NCBI RefSeq assembly: GCF_001202025.1
Contig: NZ_LGHS01000029.1
Span: forward strand, 1-64,000
Direction: 5' to 3'
From: Pseudorhodobacter aquimaris
Lineage (GTDB): Bacteria; Pseudomonadota; Alphaproteobacteria; Rhodobacterales; Rhodobacteraceae
DNA length: 64,000 bases
This document shows, piece after piece, positions 18,605 to 28,510 of this stretch. Each line of letters starts with the position of its first letter. Position 1 is the stretch's first letter. A program made the position numbers and the translations under genes. The notes under the pieces were generated by a model. That model saw only the letters and a list, made by a program, of their open reading frames with translations. It ran no database searches and was not told the DNA's origin.

Positions 18605-19342
18605 TTAAATCATCGCCATTCCGCCGTTTACATGCAGCGTTGTCCCCGTGACATAGCCCGCCTCGGGGCTGGCCAGATAAAGGCACGCGGATGCAATCTC
18701 ATTCACATCCCCCATGCGACCGGCGGGAACCTGGGTAAGAATCTTGGCCTTTTGGTCGTCTGTCAGCTTTTCGGTCATCGCTGTGGTGATAAAGCCCGGT
18801 GCCACACAGTTCACGGTGATTCCACGGCTTGCCACCTCATAGGCGAGGCTTTTGGACATGCCGACCATCCCCGCCTTGGAGGCCGCATAATTGGCCTGCC
18901 CCGGATTGCCCGTTGTACCCACAACGCTGGAGATATTCACGATCCGGCCCCAACGCGCCTTCATCATCCCGCGCAAGACACCTCGACACAAACGGAAGGT
19001 CGAGGTCAGGTTGACCTCCAGCACACTGGCCCATTCGTCATCGGACATGCGCATGAACAGGTTGTCACGGGTAATGCCTGCGTTGTTTACCAGCACATCG
19101 ACCGATCCCATCGCCGCCGCTGCCGCCTTGGGCAGGGCCTCGACACTTGCCGCATCCGAAAGGTTGCAGGTCAGCACATGGGCGCGGCTGCCCAGCTCGG
19201 ATGCCAGCGCCTCCAGCGGGGCCTCCCGCGTGCCCGAAAGCGCGACGGTTGCGCCCGCCGCATGCAGCTTGCGCGCAATCTCGCCACCGATTCCGCCCGA
19301 GGCGCCGGTCACCAGCGCATTCTTTCCTGTCAGATCAAACAT
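18605..19342 (-). CDS. fabG: 3-oxoacyl-[acyl-carrier-protein] reductase
   Basis: 245 residues, NADPH-dependent short-chain dehydrogenase. Cofactor loop TGASGGIGGEIARKL, NNAGITRDNLFMRM, catalytic Ser in VNISSVVGTTGNPGQ and the YAASK motif. Reduces beta-ketoacyl-ACP. AAAGGAA lies upstream of ATG 19342. It is 34 bp downstream of fabD on the same strand; fabD-fabG-acpP is the standard order. Confidence 0.97.
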   Translation of the reverse strand: MFDLTGKNALVTGASGGIGGEIARKLHAAGATVALSGTREAPLEALASELGSRAHVLTCNLSDAASVEALPKAAAAAMGSVDVLVNNAGITRDNLFMRMSDDEWASVLEVNLTSTFRLCRGVLRGMMKARWGRIVNISSVVGTTGNPGQANYAASKAGMVGMSKSLAYEVASRGITVNCVAPGFITTAMTEKLTDDQKAKILTQVPAGRMGDVNEIASACLYLASPEAGYVTGTTLHVNGGMAMI

Positions 19343-19376
19343 ATAAATTCCTTTCTCTAAATAGCCTGCCTGCCGG

Positions 19377-20306
19377 TTATGCTTTCAACGGGGTAATGTC
19401 GTCGGGCGTGCCGATATTGCGTTGCACTGTGTCGCACTCGATCCGCTTGATCATGCCCGAAAGCGCCTTTCCCGCGCCAACCTCCCAAAATTCGGTCACA
19501 CCGGCCCGCGCCAGCCATTGCACGGATTCGCGCCAGCGCACCTCACCCGTCACCTGAGCGACCAACAACGCACGCACGCGGTCGGCCTCGGTCACGGCTT
19601 CGGCGCGCACATTCACGACCACGGGCACGCTTGGATCGCGGATCACAACGGCGGCCAAAGCCTCGCCCATCACAGCGGCGGCAGGCTCCATCAAGGCGCA
19701 GTGAAACGGCGCGCTGACCGGCAGCATCAGCGCACGCTTGGCACCTTTTTCCTTGGCGATCACACAGGCCCGCTCTACCGCGCCCTTATGGCCAGAGATC
19801 ACCACCTGTGCCGGGTCATTGTCATTGGCAACCTGACAGACCTCATCGCCGGCGGCCTCACCCGCAACGCTGGTCACCGTGTCGTAATCAAGGCCCAGAA
19901 TCGCCGCCATAGCGCCGACACCGACATGCACCGCCTCTTGCATCGCGGCACCGCGAATCCGCAACAAACGCGCCACGTCGCCCAGATCCATCGATCCCGC
20001 CGCACAAAGCGCCGAGTATTCGCCAAGGCTGTGACCCGCCACAAAATCGGCCTGCGCCATGCCCAGACCCTCGGCCTCCAGCGCGGCAAGGGCCGCCATC
20101 GATGTTGCCATGATCGCAGGCTGGGCGTTTTGGGTCAGCGTCAGATCATCGATCGCGCCCTCCCAGATCAGTGCCGAGAGCTTCTCGTCCAAAGCATCAT
20201 CGACCTCTTCAAATACCGCGCGCGCGGCAGGATAGGCCTCGGCCAATGCACGGCCCATGCCGATCGCCTGCGACCCCTGCCCCGGAAATACGAATGCTCT
20301 GCTCAT
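19377..20306 (-). CDS. fabD: Malonyl-CoA:ACP transacylase
   Basis: 309 residues from ATG 20306, with GGAG upstream; an in-frame ATG further out at 20357 lacks this. N-terminal FVFPGQGSQAIGMG, nucleophile Ser93 in AGHSLGEYSAL, and catalytic His in VSAPFHCALMEPA. Loads malonate onto ACP. First gene of the fabD-fabG-acpP set and divergent from rpsF. Confidence 0.97.
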   Translation of the reverse strand: MSRAFVFPGQGSQAIGMGRALAEAYPAARAVFEEVDDALDEKLSALIWEGAIDDLTLTQNAQPAIMATSMAALAALEAEGLGMAQADFVAGHSLGEYSALCAAGSMDLGDVARLLRIRGAAMQEAVHVGVGAMAAILGLDYDTVTSVAGEAAGDEVCQVANDNDPAQVVISGHKGAVERACVIAKEKGAKRALMLPVSAPFHCALMEPAAAVMGEALAAVVIRDPSVPVVVNVRAEAVTEADRVRALLVAQVTGEVRWRESVQWLARAGVTEFWEVGAGKALSGMIKRIECDTVQRNIGTPDDITPLKA

Positions 20307-20544
20307 ACTGCTCTCCAATTTCTTGATACTATCGCAATAGCGCAGCCCCCCGCCCATCGCAATCTTTCCTGTATTCCATCGGTTCCAAACCGCATAAAAG
20401 CTTGCCTCGCCCGCCTGCGCCCGCTATACGCGCCTGATCTTGCCGTATCTTTCTTTTGATCCGGTGCAGCCTCTCGTGGTCGGGACGCGGCAAGGTGATG
20501 ACCCCGGCCTATGAAATGCACCTAGAATAATGAACGGAGACAGC
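20307..20544. other. Divergent promoter region of fabD and rpsF
   Basis: 238 bp with no gene. It must hold the promoters of both the fatty-acid set and the ribosomal protein operon. The rpsF leader part could form an S6:S18 autoregulatory structure as known in other bacteria, but I could not verify the fold by eye. Confidence 0.35.
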
Positions 20545-20901
20545 ATGCCGCTTTACGAGCATGTCATGATCGCGCGTCAGGATCTTTCCAGCACGCAAGC
20601 CGAAGGGCTTATCGAACACTTCTCCACAGTCCTCAGCGACAACGACGGTAAAGTCTTGGAGCATGAGTACTGGGGCGTCAAAACGATGGCCTATAAGATC
20701 AACAAGAACCGCAAGGGCCATTTCGCCTTTCTGCGTACGGATGCGCCAGCCGCCGCCGTGCAGGAAATGGAACGCCTGATGCGCCTGCACGATGACGTGA
20801 TGCGTGTGCTGACCATCAAGGTCGATGCACATCAAGAAGGCCCATCTGTGCAGATGCAAAAGCGTGACGACCGCGACCGCGGCGATCGCCCGCGTCGTTG
20901 A
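20545..20901 (+). CDS. rpsF: 30S ribosomal protein S6
   Basis: 118 residues from ATG 20545, with CGGAGA upstream; an ATG at 20530 would add five residues. MPLYEHVMIARQDLS and YWGVKTMAYKINKNRKGHF are typical. The charged C-terminal tail (QKRDDRDRGDRPRR) is common in alphaproteobacteria. Binds S18 on the small subunit. First gene of rpsF-rpsR-rplI. Confidence 0.98.
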   Translation: MPLYEHVMIARQDLSSTQAEGLIEHFSTVLSDNDGKVLEHEYWGVKTMAYKINKNRKGHFAFLRTDAPAAAVQEMERLMRLHDDVMRVLTIKVDAHQEGPSVQMQKRDDRDRGDRPRR

Positions 20902-20928
20902 TCTCAGGCATAGGAAAGGACCATTCAA

Positions 20929-21156
20929 ATGGCGAATAAACCATTCTTCCGTCGCCGCAAGGTCTGCCCCTTCTCGGGCGACAATGCACCAGCGATCGAC
21001 TATAAAGACACACGTCTTTTGCAGCGCTACATCTCTGAGCGTGGCAAAATCGTGCCATCCCGTATCACTGCCGTCTCGGCGAAAAAGCAGCGTGAACTGG
21101 CCCGTGCGATCAAACGCGCCCGCTTTCTCGCCCTGCTGCCCTACGCTGTGAAATAA
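20929..21156 (+). CDS. rpsR: 30S ribosomal protein S18
   Basis: 75 residues. Typical [20 protein letters not shown] and [29 protein letters not shown] lies upstream; 27 bp after rpsF in the same operon. Confidence 0.98.
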   Translation: MANKPFFRRRKVCPFSGDNAPAIDYKDTRLLQRYISERGKIVPSRITAVSAKKQRELARAIKRARFLALLPYAVK

Positions 21157-21168
21157 GGAGACACCAAC

Positions 21169-21756
21169 ATGCAAGTGATCCTTCTTCAGCGCGTGGCAAA
21201 GCTGGGCCAGATGGGCGACGTTGTGTCCGTCAAGCAAGGCTATGCCCGTAACTTTCTTTTGCCACAGGGCAAAGCCCTGCGCGCAAACGAAAGCAACATC
21301 AAATCCTTTGAGGCCCGCAAGGCCCAGCTTGAGGCACAAAACCTCGAGACAAAGGCAGAAGCAGAAGCCATCTTCGAAAAGCTCGACGGCCAGAACTTCG
21401 TCATCATCCGCTCCGCCTCTGATGCAGGTGCGCTCTATGGTTCGGTCACCACCCGTGACGCCGCCGATGTCGCAACCGCCGAAGGCTTTACCGTGGATCG
21501 TGGTCAGGTTGTCTTGAACAAGCCGATCAAAGATCTGGGCCTGCACACGGTTTCCGTCGTGCTGCACCCCGAAGTGACAGCAAGCATCGTCATGAACGTT
21601 GCGCGCTCCACCGAAGAGGCCGAGCTGCAAGCCGCTGGTAAATCCATTCAGGAGCTGGCTGCCGAAGCAGAAGCAGAAGCAGAGTTCGAAATCGCCGAGT
21701 TGTTCGACGAAATGGGCGCTGCAAATGAAGACGGCGAGGATATGGGCCGCGACTAA
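21169..21756 (+). CDS. rplI: 50S ribosomal protein L9
   Basis: 195 residues, longer than the ~150 of E. coli because of a C-terminal Glu/Ala-rich extension ([20 protein letters not shown]) that is common in Rhodobacterales. N-terminal [20 protein letters not shown] and [13 protein letters not shown] are diagnostic. AAGGAG lies upstream of the ATG. Confidence 0.98.
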   Translation: MQVILLQRVAKLGQMGDVVSVKQGYARNFLLPQGKALRANESNIKSFEARKAQLEAQNLETKAEAEAIFEKLDGQNFVIIRSASDAGALYGSVTTRDAADVATAEGFTVDRGQVVLNKPIKDLGLHTVSVVLHPEVTASIVMNVARSTEEAELQAAGKSIQELAAEAEAEAEFEIAELFDEMGAANEDGEDMGRD

Positions 21757-21776
21757 GGCCCCTTCTCCAGAACATC

Positions 21777-21814
21777 AAACCGCGCAGGGGCTGGCCCTTT
21801 GCGCGGTTTTTTTT
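21777..21814 (+). terminator. Terminator of the rpsF-rpsR-rplI operon
   Basis: Stem AAACCGCGCA / TGCGCGGTTT with a T run extending to 21814. It sits 21 bp after the rplI stop. Confidence 0.85.
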
Positions 21815-21833
21815 ATGCGCCATCGGGACAGCA

Positions 21834-22577
21834 TTACAGCGGCGCAAATTGATCCCGGACGCGGGCGGCATGATCAGCCAGCGCCATCTTACCCCGCCCC
21901 CAAAGCGCCAACATCTCATCCCATGTCATCGCGGCAAAGCCGACCTCATCGCCCTCAACGCTTTCGGAAAACAGCTTCAGATCCGCACGATGTGCCGTGA
22001 TCAACTGCGGATCTACAGGCTTGCCACTCGCCCATGTCGCAGGCTCGGCATATAGATAGAGCAAAATAGGCCGCAAATTGCGCCGCGCGGCCTCGGTCCG
22101 CAACCCGTAAGCATCCTTGACCAGCTCTACGTCATCCAGCGTGGCAAAGCGGCGTGCGCCATTGGCATGTGTGCGGCGCAAACGGGTATAGCCCGCCATA
22201 TTCTCGCCCCAGACCTTGCGATCAAAGTTCTCGCCAAAATCGCTTTTCTTGGCTGGACGAAATGGCTCATAGCGTTTGCATTCAACGCCGATCAAATAGC
22301 GGTCGGTTTCAATCGCCGCATCCAGACAGGTATGTTTGCCACCAGCCCAAGGAAAGCGCATCTCGGCCTCGATCACCACCTCTTTGGCCTTGCCGAGACC
22401 GCCGGGCAGCACCGGAAAGGCCTCGGGTCGTTCCAGAAACCAGCCAAACGCATTGACCGACAAGGCAGCGGAGGATTCGGGGCTGTCGAACTTGCCGGAT
22501 TTCAACCGGTTCCCCGGTGCGGCGCGGAGGGCTTCAAGGATCTTTTCAACCGGAAGATCAGGCAGGAAATCGGGCAT
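21834..22577 (-). CDS. Hypothetical protein with a PD-(D/E)XK nuclease-like signature
   Basis: 247 residues, not assigned to a named gene. The central segment (HTCLDAAIETDRYLIGVECK, about residues 80-100) has the spacing of a PD-(D/E)XK active site: Asp, then a beta strand, then E-x-K. The regions around it (GENFDRKVWGENMAGYTRLR and LRPILLYLYAEPATW) resemble restriction-endonuclease-like hypothetical proteins. No methyltransferase or other defence gene is adjacent, so it may be a housekeeping nuclease rather than a restriction enzyme. It ends just after the rplI terminator and is 80 bp upstream of the trigger factor stop. Confidence 0.7.
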   Translation of the reverse strand: MPDFLPDLPVEKILEALRAAPGNRLKSGKFDSPESSAALSVNAFGWFLERPEAFPVLPGGLGKAKEVVIEAEMRFPWAGGKHTCLDAAIETDRYLIGVECKRYEPFRPAKKSDFGENFDRKVWGENMAGYTRLRRTHANGARRFATLDDVELVKDAYGLRTEAARRNLRPILLYLYAEPATWASGKPVDPQLITAHRADLKLFSESVEGDEVGFAAMTWDEMLALWGRGKMALADHAARVRDQFAPL

Positions 22578-22659
22578 ATGTCACCTCAATAGGCCAAATA
22601 GGAAAAGGGCCGCGCACAATGGCACGGCCCCCAATCTTTCAAAGCATGAAAGCCGAGGC

Positions 22660-23994
22660 TTACAGCTCGTCCAATGCTTCAACAGCCTTTTGCAGACCGT
22701 CCTTATCGACTTCCTTGTCGGAAACATTTGCCCCGGCAACGATGTGATCGACAACTTTATCTTCAAAGATCGGCGCGCGCAGCTGCTGCTGCATCTGCGG
22801 ATTTTTCTGAACGAATTCAAAGAACTGACGTTCCTGACCGGGGTACTGACGCGCCTGGTTCATAACCGCTTGGGTCATTTCCTGATCGGTCACGGTGATC
22901 TCGGCTTTGCGGCCCACTTCGGCCAGCAACAGGCCCAAACGGACGCGACGCTCAGCCAATGTCTTATGCTCGTCGGTGGTCTCGATCTCAGGGTGATCGT
23001 GACCCTGAACATCGGGGTTTTCCTCGTGCCACAGCTGATGTGCGATTTGGCCAGCTTCAGCTTCGACCAAGGATGGTGGCAGTTCAAATTTCACAAGCGC
23101 GTCCAATTGGTCAAGCAGCGAACGCTTTATCACAGCGCGGGCGGCACCCTGATATTCCATTTCCAGACGCTCAGCGATCTGACCCTTCAGCGCTTCGAGC
23201 GACTCGGCGCCGTATTTGGTCGCCAACTCGTCATTCACTTCGGCAGGCTTGGGCTCTTTGACCGCTTTCACGGTGCACTCGAACACGGCCGCTTTGCCAG
23301 CAAGATGTGCTGCGCCATATTCATCGGGGAAGGAAACTTCGACCTTGACCTCTTCACCGGCTTTTGCGCCGACGAGTTGCTCTTCAAAGCCGGGAATAAA
23401 GGAGTTGGAGCCCAGAACCAGCGGATGATCCTCACCGGCACCACCTTCAAAATACTCCCCGTCAACGGAGCCTTTGAAGTCGATCACAACCTGATCGCCG
23501 TCCTTGGCTTTGCTGCCTTTTCTGCGGTCTGCGAAATTTTGGGCTGATTCGGCCAGATTTGCCAACGCCTCTTCGACGGCCGCATCCTCAGCTTTTACCA
23601 CCAGACGCTCCAGCGTGACCTTGCTTGCGTCAACATCGGGGATCTCCGGCAGGGCTTCATAGGTCATTTCGACCACAACGTCCTGACCTTCTTTCCACTC
23701 TTCGCCGTCTTTCATCTTGACGTCGGGCTGCATCGCAGGACGGTCGCCAGAGGCTTCGAAGTGTTCCTTCATCGCGCCATCGACGGCATCTTGAATGGCT
23801 TCGCCCATGACGCGCTCACCAAACTGCTTGCGCAGCATCGCCATTGGCACTTTTCCCTTCCGAAAGCCCTTCATTTCGACTTCGGGCTGCGCCTCGAGCA
23901 GTTTCTCTTGTACTTTCGCATCAAGTTCTGCCGCGGTCACCGTGATGGTGTAGCCGCGCTTGAGGCCTTCGTTCAGGGTCTCGGTGACCTGCAT
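22660..23994 (-). CDS. tig: Trigger factor (ribosome-associated chaperone, peptidyl-prolyl isomerase)
   Basis: 444 residues. N-terminal ribosome-binding domain with the [12 protein letters not shown] loop, middle FKBP-type domain ([20 protein letters not shown]), and C-terminal helical arms. Binds near the ribosomal exit tunnel. ATG 23994 has AAGGA upstream. The tRNA-Leu gene lies 25 bp upstream on the same strand. Confidence 0.98.
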   Translation of the reverse strand: MQVTETLNEGLKRGYTITVTAAELDAKVQEKLLEAQPEVEMKGFRKGKVPMAMLRKQFGERVMGEAIQDAVDGAMKEHFEASGDRPAMQPDVKMKDGEEWKEGQDVVVEMTYEALPEIPDVDASKVTLERLVVKAEDAAVEEALANLAESAQNFADRRKGSKAKDGDQVVIDFKGSVDGEYFEGGAGEDHPLVLGSNSFIPGFEEQLVGAKAGEEVKVEVSFPDEYGAAHLAGKAAVFECTVKAVKEPKPAEVNDELATKYGAESLEALKGQIAERLEMEYQGAARAVIKRSLLDQLDALVKFELPPSLVEAEAGQIAHQLWHEENPDVQGHDHPEIETTDEHKTLAERRVRLGLLLAEVGRKAEITVTDQEMTQAVMNQARQYPGQERQFFEFVQKNPQMQQQLRAPIFEDKVVDHIVAGANVSDKEVDKDGLQKAVEALDEL

Positions 23995-24018
23995 ATAAAT
24001 CCGTCCTTCTCACATATC

Positions 24019-24103
24019 TGGTGCGGGTAGAGGGACTTGAACCCCCACGCCTTGCGGCGCCAGAACCTAAATCTGGTGCGTCTGCCAATTTCGCCATACC
24101 CGC
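24019..24103 (-). tRNA. tRNA-Leu (anticodon UAG)
   Basis: Minus strand 5' GCGGGTA pairs with TACCCGC at the 3' end, followed by A and an encoded CCA (24019-24021). The anticodon arm is CCAGA-TTTAGGT-TCTGG with TAG at the anticodon. There is a long variable arm typical of tRNA-Leu, and a T loop GTTCAAGTC. 85 nt. Confidence 0.97.
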
Positions 24104-24300
24104 AAACTCAAAGCGCCCAGCGACCCGTATGGCCGACACGCGCAGTGATTTCCGCGCCCTTCTAGCAAAGGTGCGCGCAGGATGCGAGAGGAAAAGCTGC
24201 TCTGAATTAGGAAGATTCAAACCCGAAACTTGACGTTTCCTTAACGCGTTGTTGCCACATTCGGTGTTTGGACAGGGCAGGAAGAAGAGGAGAGATTAAT

Positions 24301-24771
24301 ATGACATATCACACCGCTTTATTTGAACCGACATCCGCCCGACTTTCCGAAGGCATTGTCGCAGGGACGACCGTATTGACCCTGAGCGGTGAAAAACGCG
24401 TTGAAGCTCTCAAGGTTGGTGATCGTATCATCACCCGCTCAGGGGCGCGCAGCCTGCGTGCGGTGCGCCAAATCGTGTATCCAGCTGTAAACCTTGTATC
24501 AATCTCTGCAGCCGCTTTTGGTGTGGAACAGCCTCAGGAAAATATCCTTGTCCTTCCGGATCAAGGCGTATTGATCCGCGGCCAGCGTGCAAAAGCTCTC
24601 TGTGGGGTCGCACAGGCCGTTATTGCGGCGCGCGAATTGACGGATGGCGAATTTATCCGCATGGAAACCCATTTCACGGCTTCGGTGTTTGCGCTGGAAT
24701 TCGATCACCCCGAGGTCATCATCGCCGATGGTATCGAATTGACCTGCACCCCGGCCACAGTCGCCGCGTGA
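24301..24771 (+). CDS. Hint-domain-like protein without the catalytic cysteine
   Basis: 156 residues from ATG 24301 with GAGGAGAG upstream. GIVAGTTVLTLSGEKRVEAL, then KVGDRIITRSG, matches the start of Hint_2 domains common in Rhodobacterales, and VLPDQGVLIRGQRAKALCG fits the later part. The usual block starts with Cys (CFTPGT-like); here the position is Ile/Val, so autocatalytic splicing looks impossible. No secretion repeats are attached. Function unknown. Confidence 0.75.
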   Translation: MTYHTALFEPTSARLSEGIVAGTTVLTLSGEKRVEALKVGDRIITRSGARSLRAVRQIVYPAVNLVSISAAAFGVEQPQENILVLPDQGVLIRGQRAKALCGVAQAVIAARELTDGEFIRMETHFTASVFALEFDHPEVIIADGIELTCTPATVAA

Positions 24772-24790
24772 TTCGCGCCTTGGGGCGTCC

Positions 24791-26395
24791 TTATTGAAAG
24801 CAGTGCCCTGATCCGGGAGTCGCTGCTGGCCGCGCCTCTAGGGCATGAAATACCTTAGGCAGTACTTCCGGCAAATCCTCTGCAATCAGGCCGGGCCCAA
24901 AGTAGTTTGCGCATTCAACATGCAGCCACGCGCCGATGCCGGCCGCCTCAAAAGGCCCCATGCCCCGCGCCAAGAGGCCAGTGACAAGCCCTGCCAGAAC
25001 ATCACCCGATCCCGCTGTCGCCAGCCAGGGCGCCGCCCGGTCGTAACAGGCCGCATTGAGCGCACATCGTCCATCTGGCGCCGCGATCACCGTATCCGGT
25101 CCTTTGAACAACACTGTACACCCCGCGCGCGCCGCTGCCTCTTGGCAGGCATCTATTTTGGAAAAGGCCGGGCCTTTTGTTGGCGACGCTGTCAGCCGTG
25201 CCGCAATATCGGGAAAGAGCCGCGCAAATTCACCGGCATGCGGCGTCAACACGCAGGCCGGATGAAGCAAGCCGAATAATCGTGGTTCTTGGGCCAGCAA
25301 GGTCAGCGCGTCAGCATCCAGCACCATGGGCCGTTGCCCCGTCAAAGCAACCCCCAAAAGGTTCACCTGTACAGGCCCACTGCCCATTCCCGGTCCCAAA
25401 CATAATGCAGTAATACGTTTGTCCTTTAATATACATTCCAGATCCCTGCCATCCGCGACAGGTTTTACCATAACCGCGTTCAACTGTGCTGCATTTACAA
25501 GCAAAGCAGAGGGCGGGCAGCCAAGTGTGACCAACCCCGCCCCCATTCGCAGGGCCGCCCGCGCCGCCAGCCGTGCAGCCCCACCCGAGGCAATGCCACC
25601 CGACAGGACAAGCGCATGACCATGGGAAAACTTATGCGCCCGCCCCGACTTCTTGATCTGCTGAAAAATCACAGGATCATCTTGCGGTGATTCGACAAGA
25701 ACGGTCACAGCAGGGCCGCCCGCCCCTGAAAGCCCAATGTCGACAATCCTCAGCCGCCCACAATGCGCCGGGGCAGCCCCAAGATAATGCCCTCGCTTTG
25801 CGCGGTGAAAAGTCACCGTAAGATGCGCCATATAGGTCGCCACATCCGGCACATTACCTTTGATCACGCGACCGGAATCACTGCAACGATCCGAAGGAAT
25901 ATCGATTGCGACAATAGTGGGTCCGGACGCTTTGTCGTCATGACGTCCGCGCTGCATCAACTGCTCCACCGGCTTCAGGCGGGGGGCTTGTCGTGTCAGC
26001 CCGGTACCAAAAAGCGCATCGACAACCAAGGCAAGATCATCTCTGTCAAGCGCCGCAGCAAGGGTCTCAGCCAAGAGCAGCTTTCCCGACCACCGGTCAA
26101 AATTCACACGCGCATCAGGCGGCAGATTGGCCGGATCGCCATAGAGAAAGACCTCTACCGACCAGCCCGCCTCTTGCAACAGGCGCGCCACAACGAAACC
26201 GTCACCGCCATTATTCCCCGGCCCGCACAGCACCACCGCCCGCGCCGGCACGCGCAACGCAGGCCATTCATCATGTATCGCCTGCACCACGCCCCGCCCG
26301 GCCCGCTCCATCAGCTCCAATCCGGTTACCGAACCAGAGGCAATAGCGGCCTGTTCAATGGCGCGCATTTGGGCGGAGGTCAGCAATTCGGTCAT
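24791..26395 (-). CDS. nnr: Bifunctional NAD(P)H-hydrate epimerase / ADP-dependent NAD(P)H-hydrate dehydratase
   Basis: 534 residues. Residues ~1-220 are the YjeF_N epimerase (VLCGPGNNGGDGFVVARLL). The C-terminal half is the ribokinase-like dehydratase (VLTPHAGEFARLFPD, GSGDVLAGLVTGLL). Together they repair hydrated NAD(P)H. It converges with the Hint-like gene downstream, and is divergent from glnB upstream. Confidence 0.96.
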   Translation of the reverse strand: MTELLTSAQMRAIEQAAIASGSVTGLELMERAGRGVVQAIHDEWPALRVPARAVVLCGPGNNGGDGFVVARLLQEAGWSVEVFLYGDPANLPPDARVNFDRWSGKLLLAETLAAALDRDDLALVVDALFGTGLTRQAPRLKPVEQLMQRGRHDDKASGPTIVAIDIPSDRCSDSGRVIKGNVPDVATYMAHLTVTFHRAKRGHYLGAAPAHCGRLRIVDIGLSGAGGPAVTVLVESPQDDPVIFQQIKKSGRAHKFSHGHALVLSGGIASGGAARLAARAALRMGAGLVTLGCPPSALLVNAAQLNAVMVKPVADGRDLECILKDKRITALCLGPGMGSGPVQVNLLGVALTGQRPMVLDADALTLLAQEPRLFGLLHPACVLTPHAGEFARLFPDIAARLTASPTKGPAFSKIDACQEAAARAGCTVLFKGPDTVIAAPDGRCALNAACYDRAAPWLATAGSGDVLAGLVTGLLARGMGPFEAAGIGAWLHVECANYFGPGLIAEDLPEVLPKVFHALEARPAATPGSGHCFQ

Positions 26396-26505
26396 GTTTT
26401 ATCCTTTTCGGGTTCATTTCCTGCCCATCAACCAAGCGTATCGCACAAAATTTAGGCGAAGCTGCTGAATGACAGGCTTTTTGGGCCGGCCCAACGGCCC
26501 TCTCA

Positions 26506-26523
26506 ATTGTTCCGACGAACAAT
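26506..26523. promoter_or_regulatory. Palindrome upstream of glnB
   Basis: ATTGTTC-cgac-GAACAAT, perfect 7-bp arms, centred about 59 bp upstream of the glnB start and downstream of nnr. It does not match the NtrC consensus. Confidence 0.45.
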
Positions 26524-26525
26524 AG

Positions 26526-26912
<387 letters not shown>

Positions 26913-26943
26913 GAACAACGTTACAGTATAAGGAACTGACCAT

Positions 26944-28353
26944 ATGAAAACGGTCGCAGATGTGATGCAATTGATGAAGGACGAAGAGGTCGCCTATGTC
27001 GACGTTCGTTTCACCGACCCCAAGGGCAAGTTGCAACATGTAACGATGGATGTCGACCTTGTAGATGAGGACTTCTTTGAAGAAGGCTTCATGTTCGACG
27101 GCTCCTCCATCGCGGGTTGGAAATCGATTGACCAATCTGACATGAAACTGATCCTTGATCCGAATTCGGTTTATATCGATCCCTTCTATGCCGAGAAAAC
27201 CCTCTGCGTGCATTGTAACGTGGTCGAGCCGGACACGGGTGAGGCCTATTCGCGCGATCCGCGCGGCACCGCAACCAAAGCCGAAGCCTACCTGAAAGCC
27301 TCGGGCATTGGCGACACGTCATACTACGGGCCAGAGGCCGAGTTTTTCCTCTTTGACGATGTGCGCTATTCCGTCACGCCGCAAAAAGTGGCGTTCCAGT
27401 TGGATGCAGAAGCTGCATCCTGGAACACCGACGCGGAATTTGAGGGCGGCAACCTTGGCCACCGCGCACCGCATAAGGGCGGTTATTTCCCGGTGAACCC
27501 GGTGGATGAGGCCCAGGATATCCGCGGCGAAATGCTGTCCACCATGAAACGTATGGGCATTAAGGTCGACAAGCACCACCATGAGGTCGCGACCTGCCAG
27601 CACGAGCTGGGCATGATCTTTGGCGGGCTGGTTGAACAGGCCGACAATATCCAGAAATACAAATATGTGATCCACAATGTGGCCCACGCTTACGGCAAAA
27701 CGGCGACCTTCATGCCCAAGCCGATGAAGGGCGACAACGGGTCGGGTATGCACGTGAACATGTCGATCTGGAAAGATGGCAAGCCATTGTTCGCAGGCGA
27801 CAAATATGCCGATCTTTCGCAAGAGGCCCTGTGGTTCATCGGGGGTATCCTCAAGCACGCAAAGTCGCTCAACGCGTTGACCAACCCGTCGACCAACAGC
27901 TATAAACGCCTGATCCCCGGCTTTGAGGCCCCTGTTCTGCGTGCCTATTCCGCGCGCAACCGCTCCGGTGCCGTGCGTATTCCATGGACCGAAAGCCCCA
28001 AGGCAAAACGCGTCGAGGCACGTTTCCCCGATCCGGCTGCGAACCCCTATCTGGCCTTTGCCGCTCTGTTGATGGCCGGTCTTGACGGCATCAAGAACAA
28101 GATCGATCCCGGCCCTGCATCGGACAAGGATCTTTATGACCTGCCCCCAGAAGAGCTGGCCGCAATCCCCACCGTTTGCGGGTCGCTGCGCGAGGCGCTG
28201 GAGGCGTTGGAGGCGGATCACGATTATCTCTTGGCCGGTGACGTCTTCACCAAGGATCAGCTGGATGGCTACATGGCCCTGAAATGGGAAGAGGTCTATG
28301 CCTATGAGCACACGCCACACCCCGTTGAATACCTGATGTATTATTCCTGCTAA
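26944..28353 (+). CDS. glnA: Glutamine synthetase, type I
   Basis: 469 residues, dodecameric enzyme. FMFDGSSIAGWKSI near the N-terminus, the GHRAPHKGGYFPVNPVDEAQ segment, metal-binding HHHEVATCQHE, and NGSGMHVNMSIWKDG. The adenylylation site is Tyr398 in KDLYDLPPEE, so its activity is expected to be controlled by GlnE. AAGGAA lies 6 nt upstream of the ATG. Confidence 0.98.
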   Translation: MKTVADVMQLMKDEEVAYVDVRFTDPKGKLQHVTMDVDLVDEDFFEEGFMFDGSSIAGWKSIDQSDMKLILDPNSVYIDPFYAEKTLCVHCNVVEPDTGEAYSRDPRGTATKAEAYLKASGIGDTSYYGPEAEFFLFDDVRYSVTPQKVAFQLDAEAASWNTDAEFEGGNLGHRAPHKGGYFPVNPVDEAQDIRGEMLSTMKRMGIKVDKHHHEVATCQHELGMIFGGLVEQADNIQKYKYVIHNVAHAYGKTATFMPKPMKGDNGSGMHVNMSIWKDGKPLFAGDKYADLSQEALWFIGGILKHAKSLNALTNPSTNSYKRLIPGFEAPVLRAYSARNRSGAVRIPWTESPKAKRVEARFPDPAANPYLAFAALLMAGLDGIKNKIDPGPASDKDLYDLPPEELAAIPTVCGSLREALEALEADHDYLLAGDVFTKDQLDGYMALKWEEVYAYEHTPHPVEYLMYYSC

Positions 28354-28377
28354 GGCGCAGATATCACACTGAAAATC

Positions 28378-28405
28378 AGGCCATCCTTCGGGGTGGCCTT
28401 TTTAT
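28378..28405 (+). terminator. glnBA terminator
   Basis: AGGCCATCC-TTCG-GGGTGGCCT stem-loop followed by TTTTATT, 25 bp after the glnA stop. Confidence 0.85.
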
Positions 28406-28510
28406 TGGCCAGTGGCGGCAGGGCGCGATTTCATACAAGGATGGTGGCAAAGGGCTTCATCTTCGCAAGAAAACCGCAGATACTTGGCCAAAAGCTAACG
28501 GGAGCTCGCC

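Noticed and set aside
20509-21630. 373-residue minus-strand frame opposite rpsF-rpsR-rplI
   Set aside because: Antisense to three certain ribosomal protein genes.
22336-23547. 403-residue + strand frame
   Set aside because: Lies opposite trigger factor and the nuclease-like gene; no family features.
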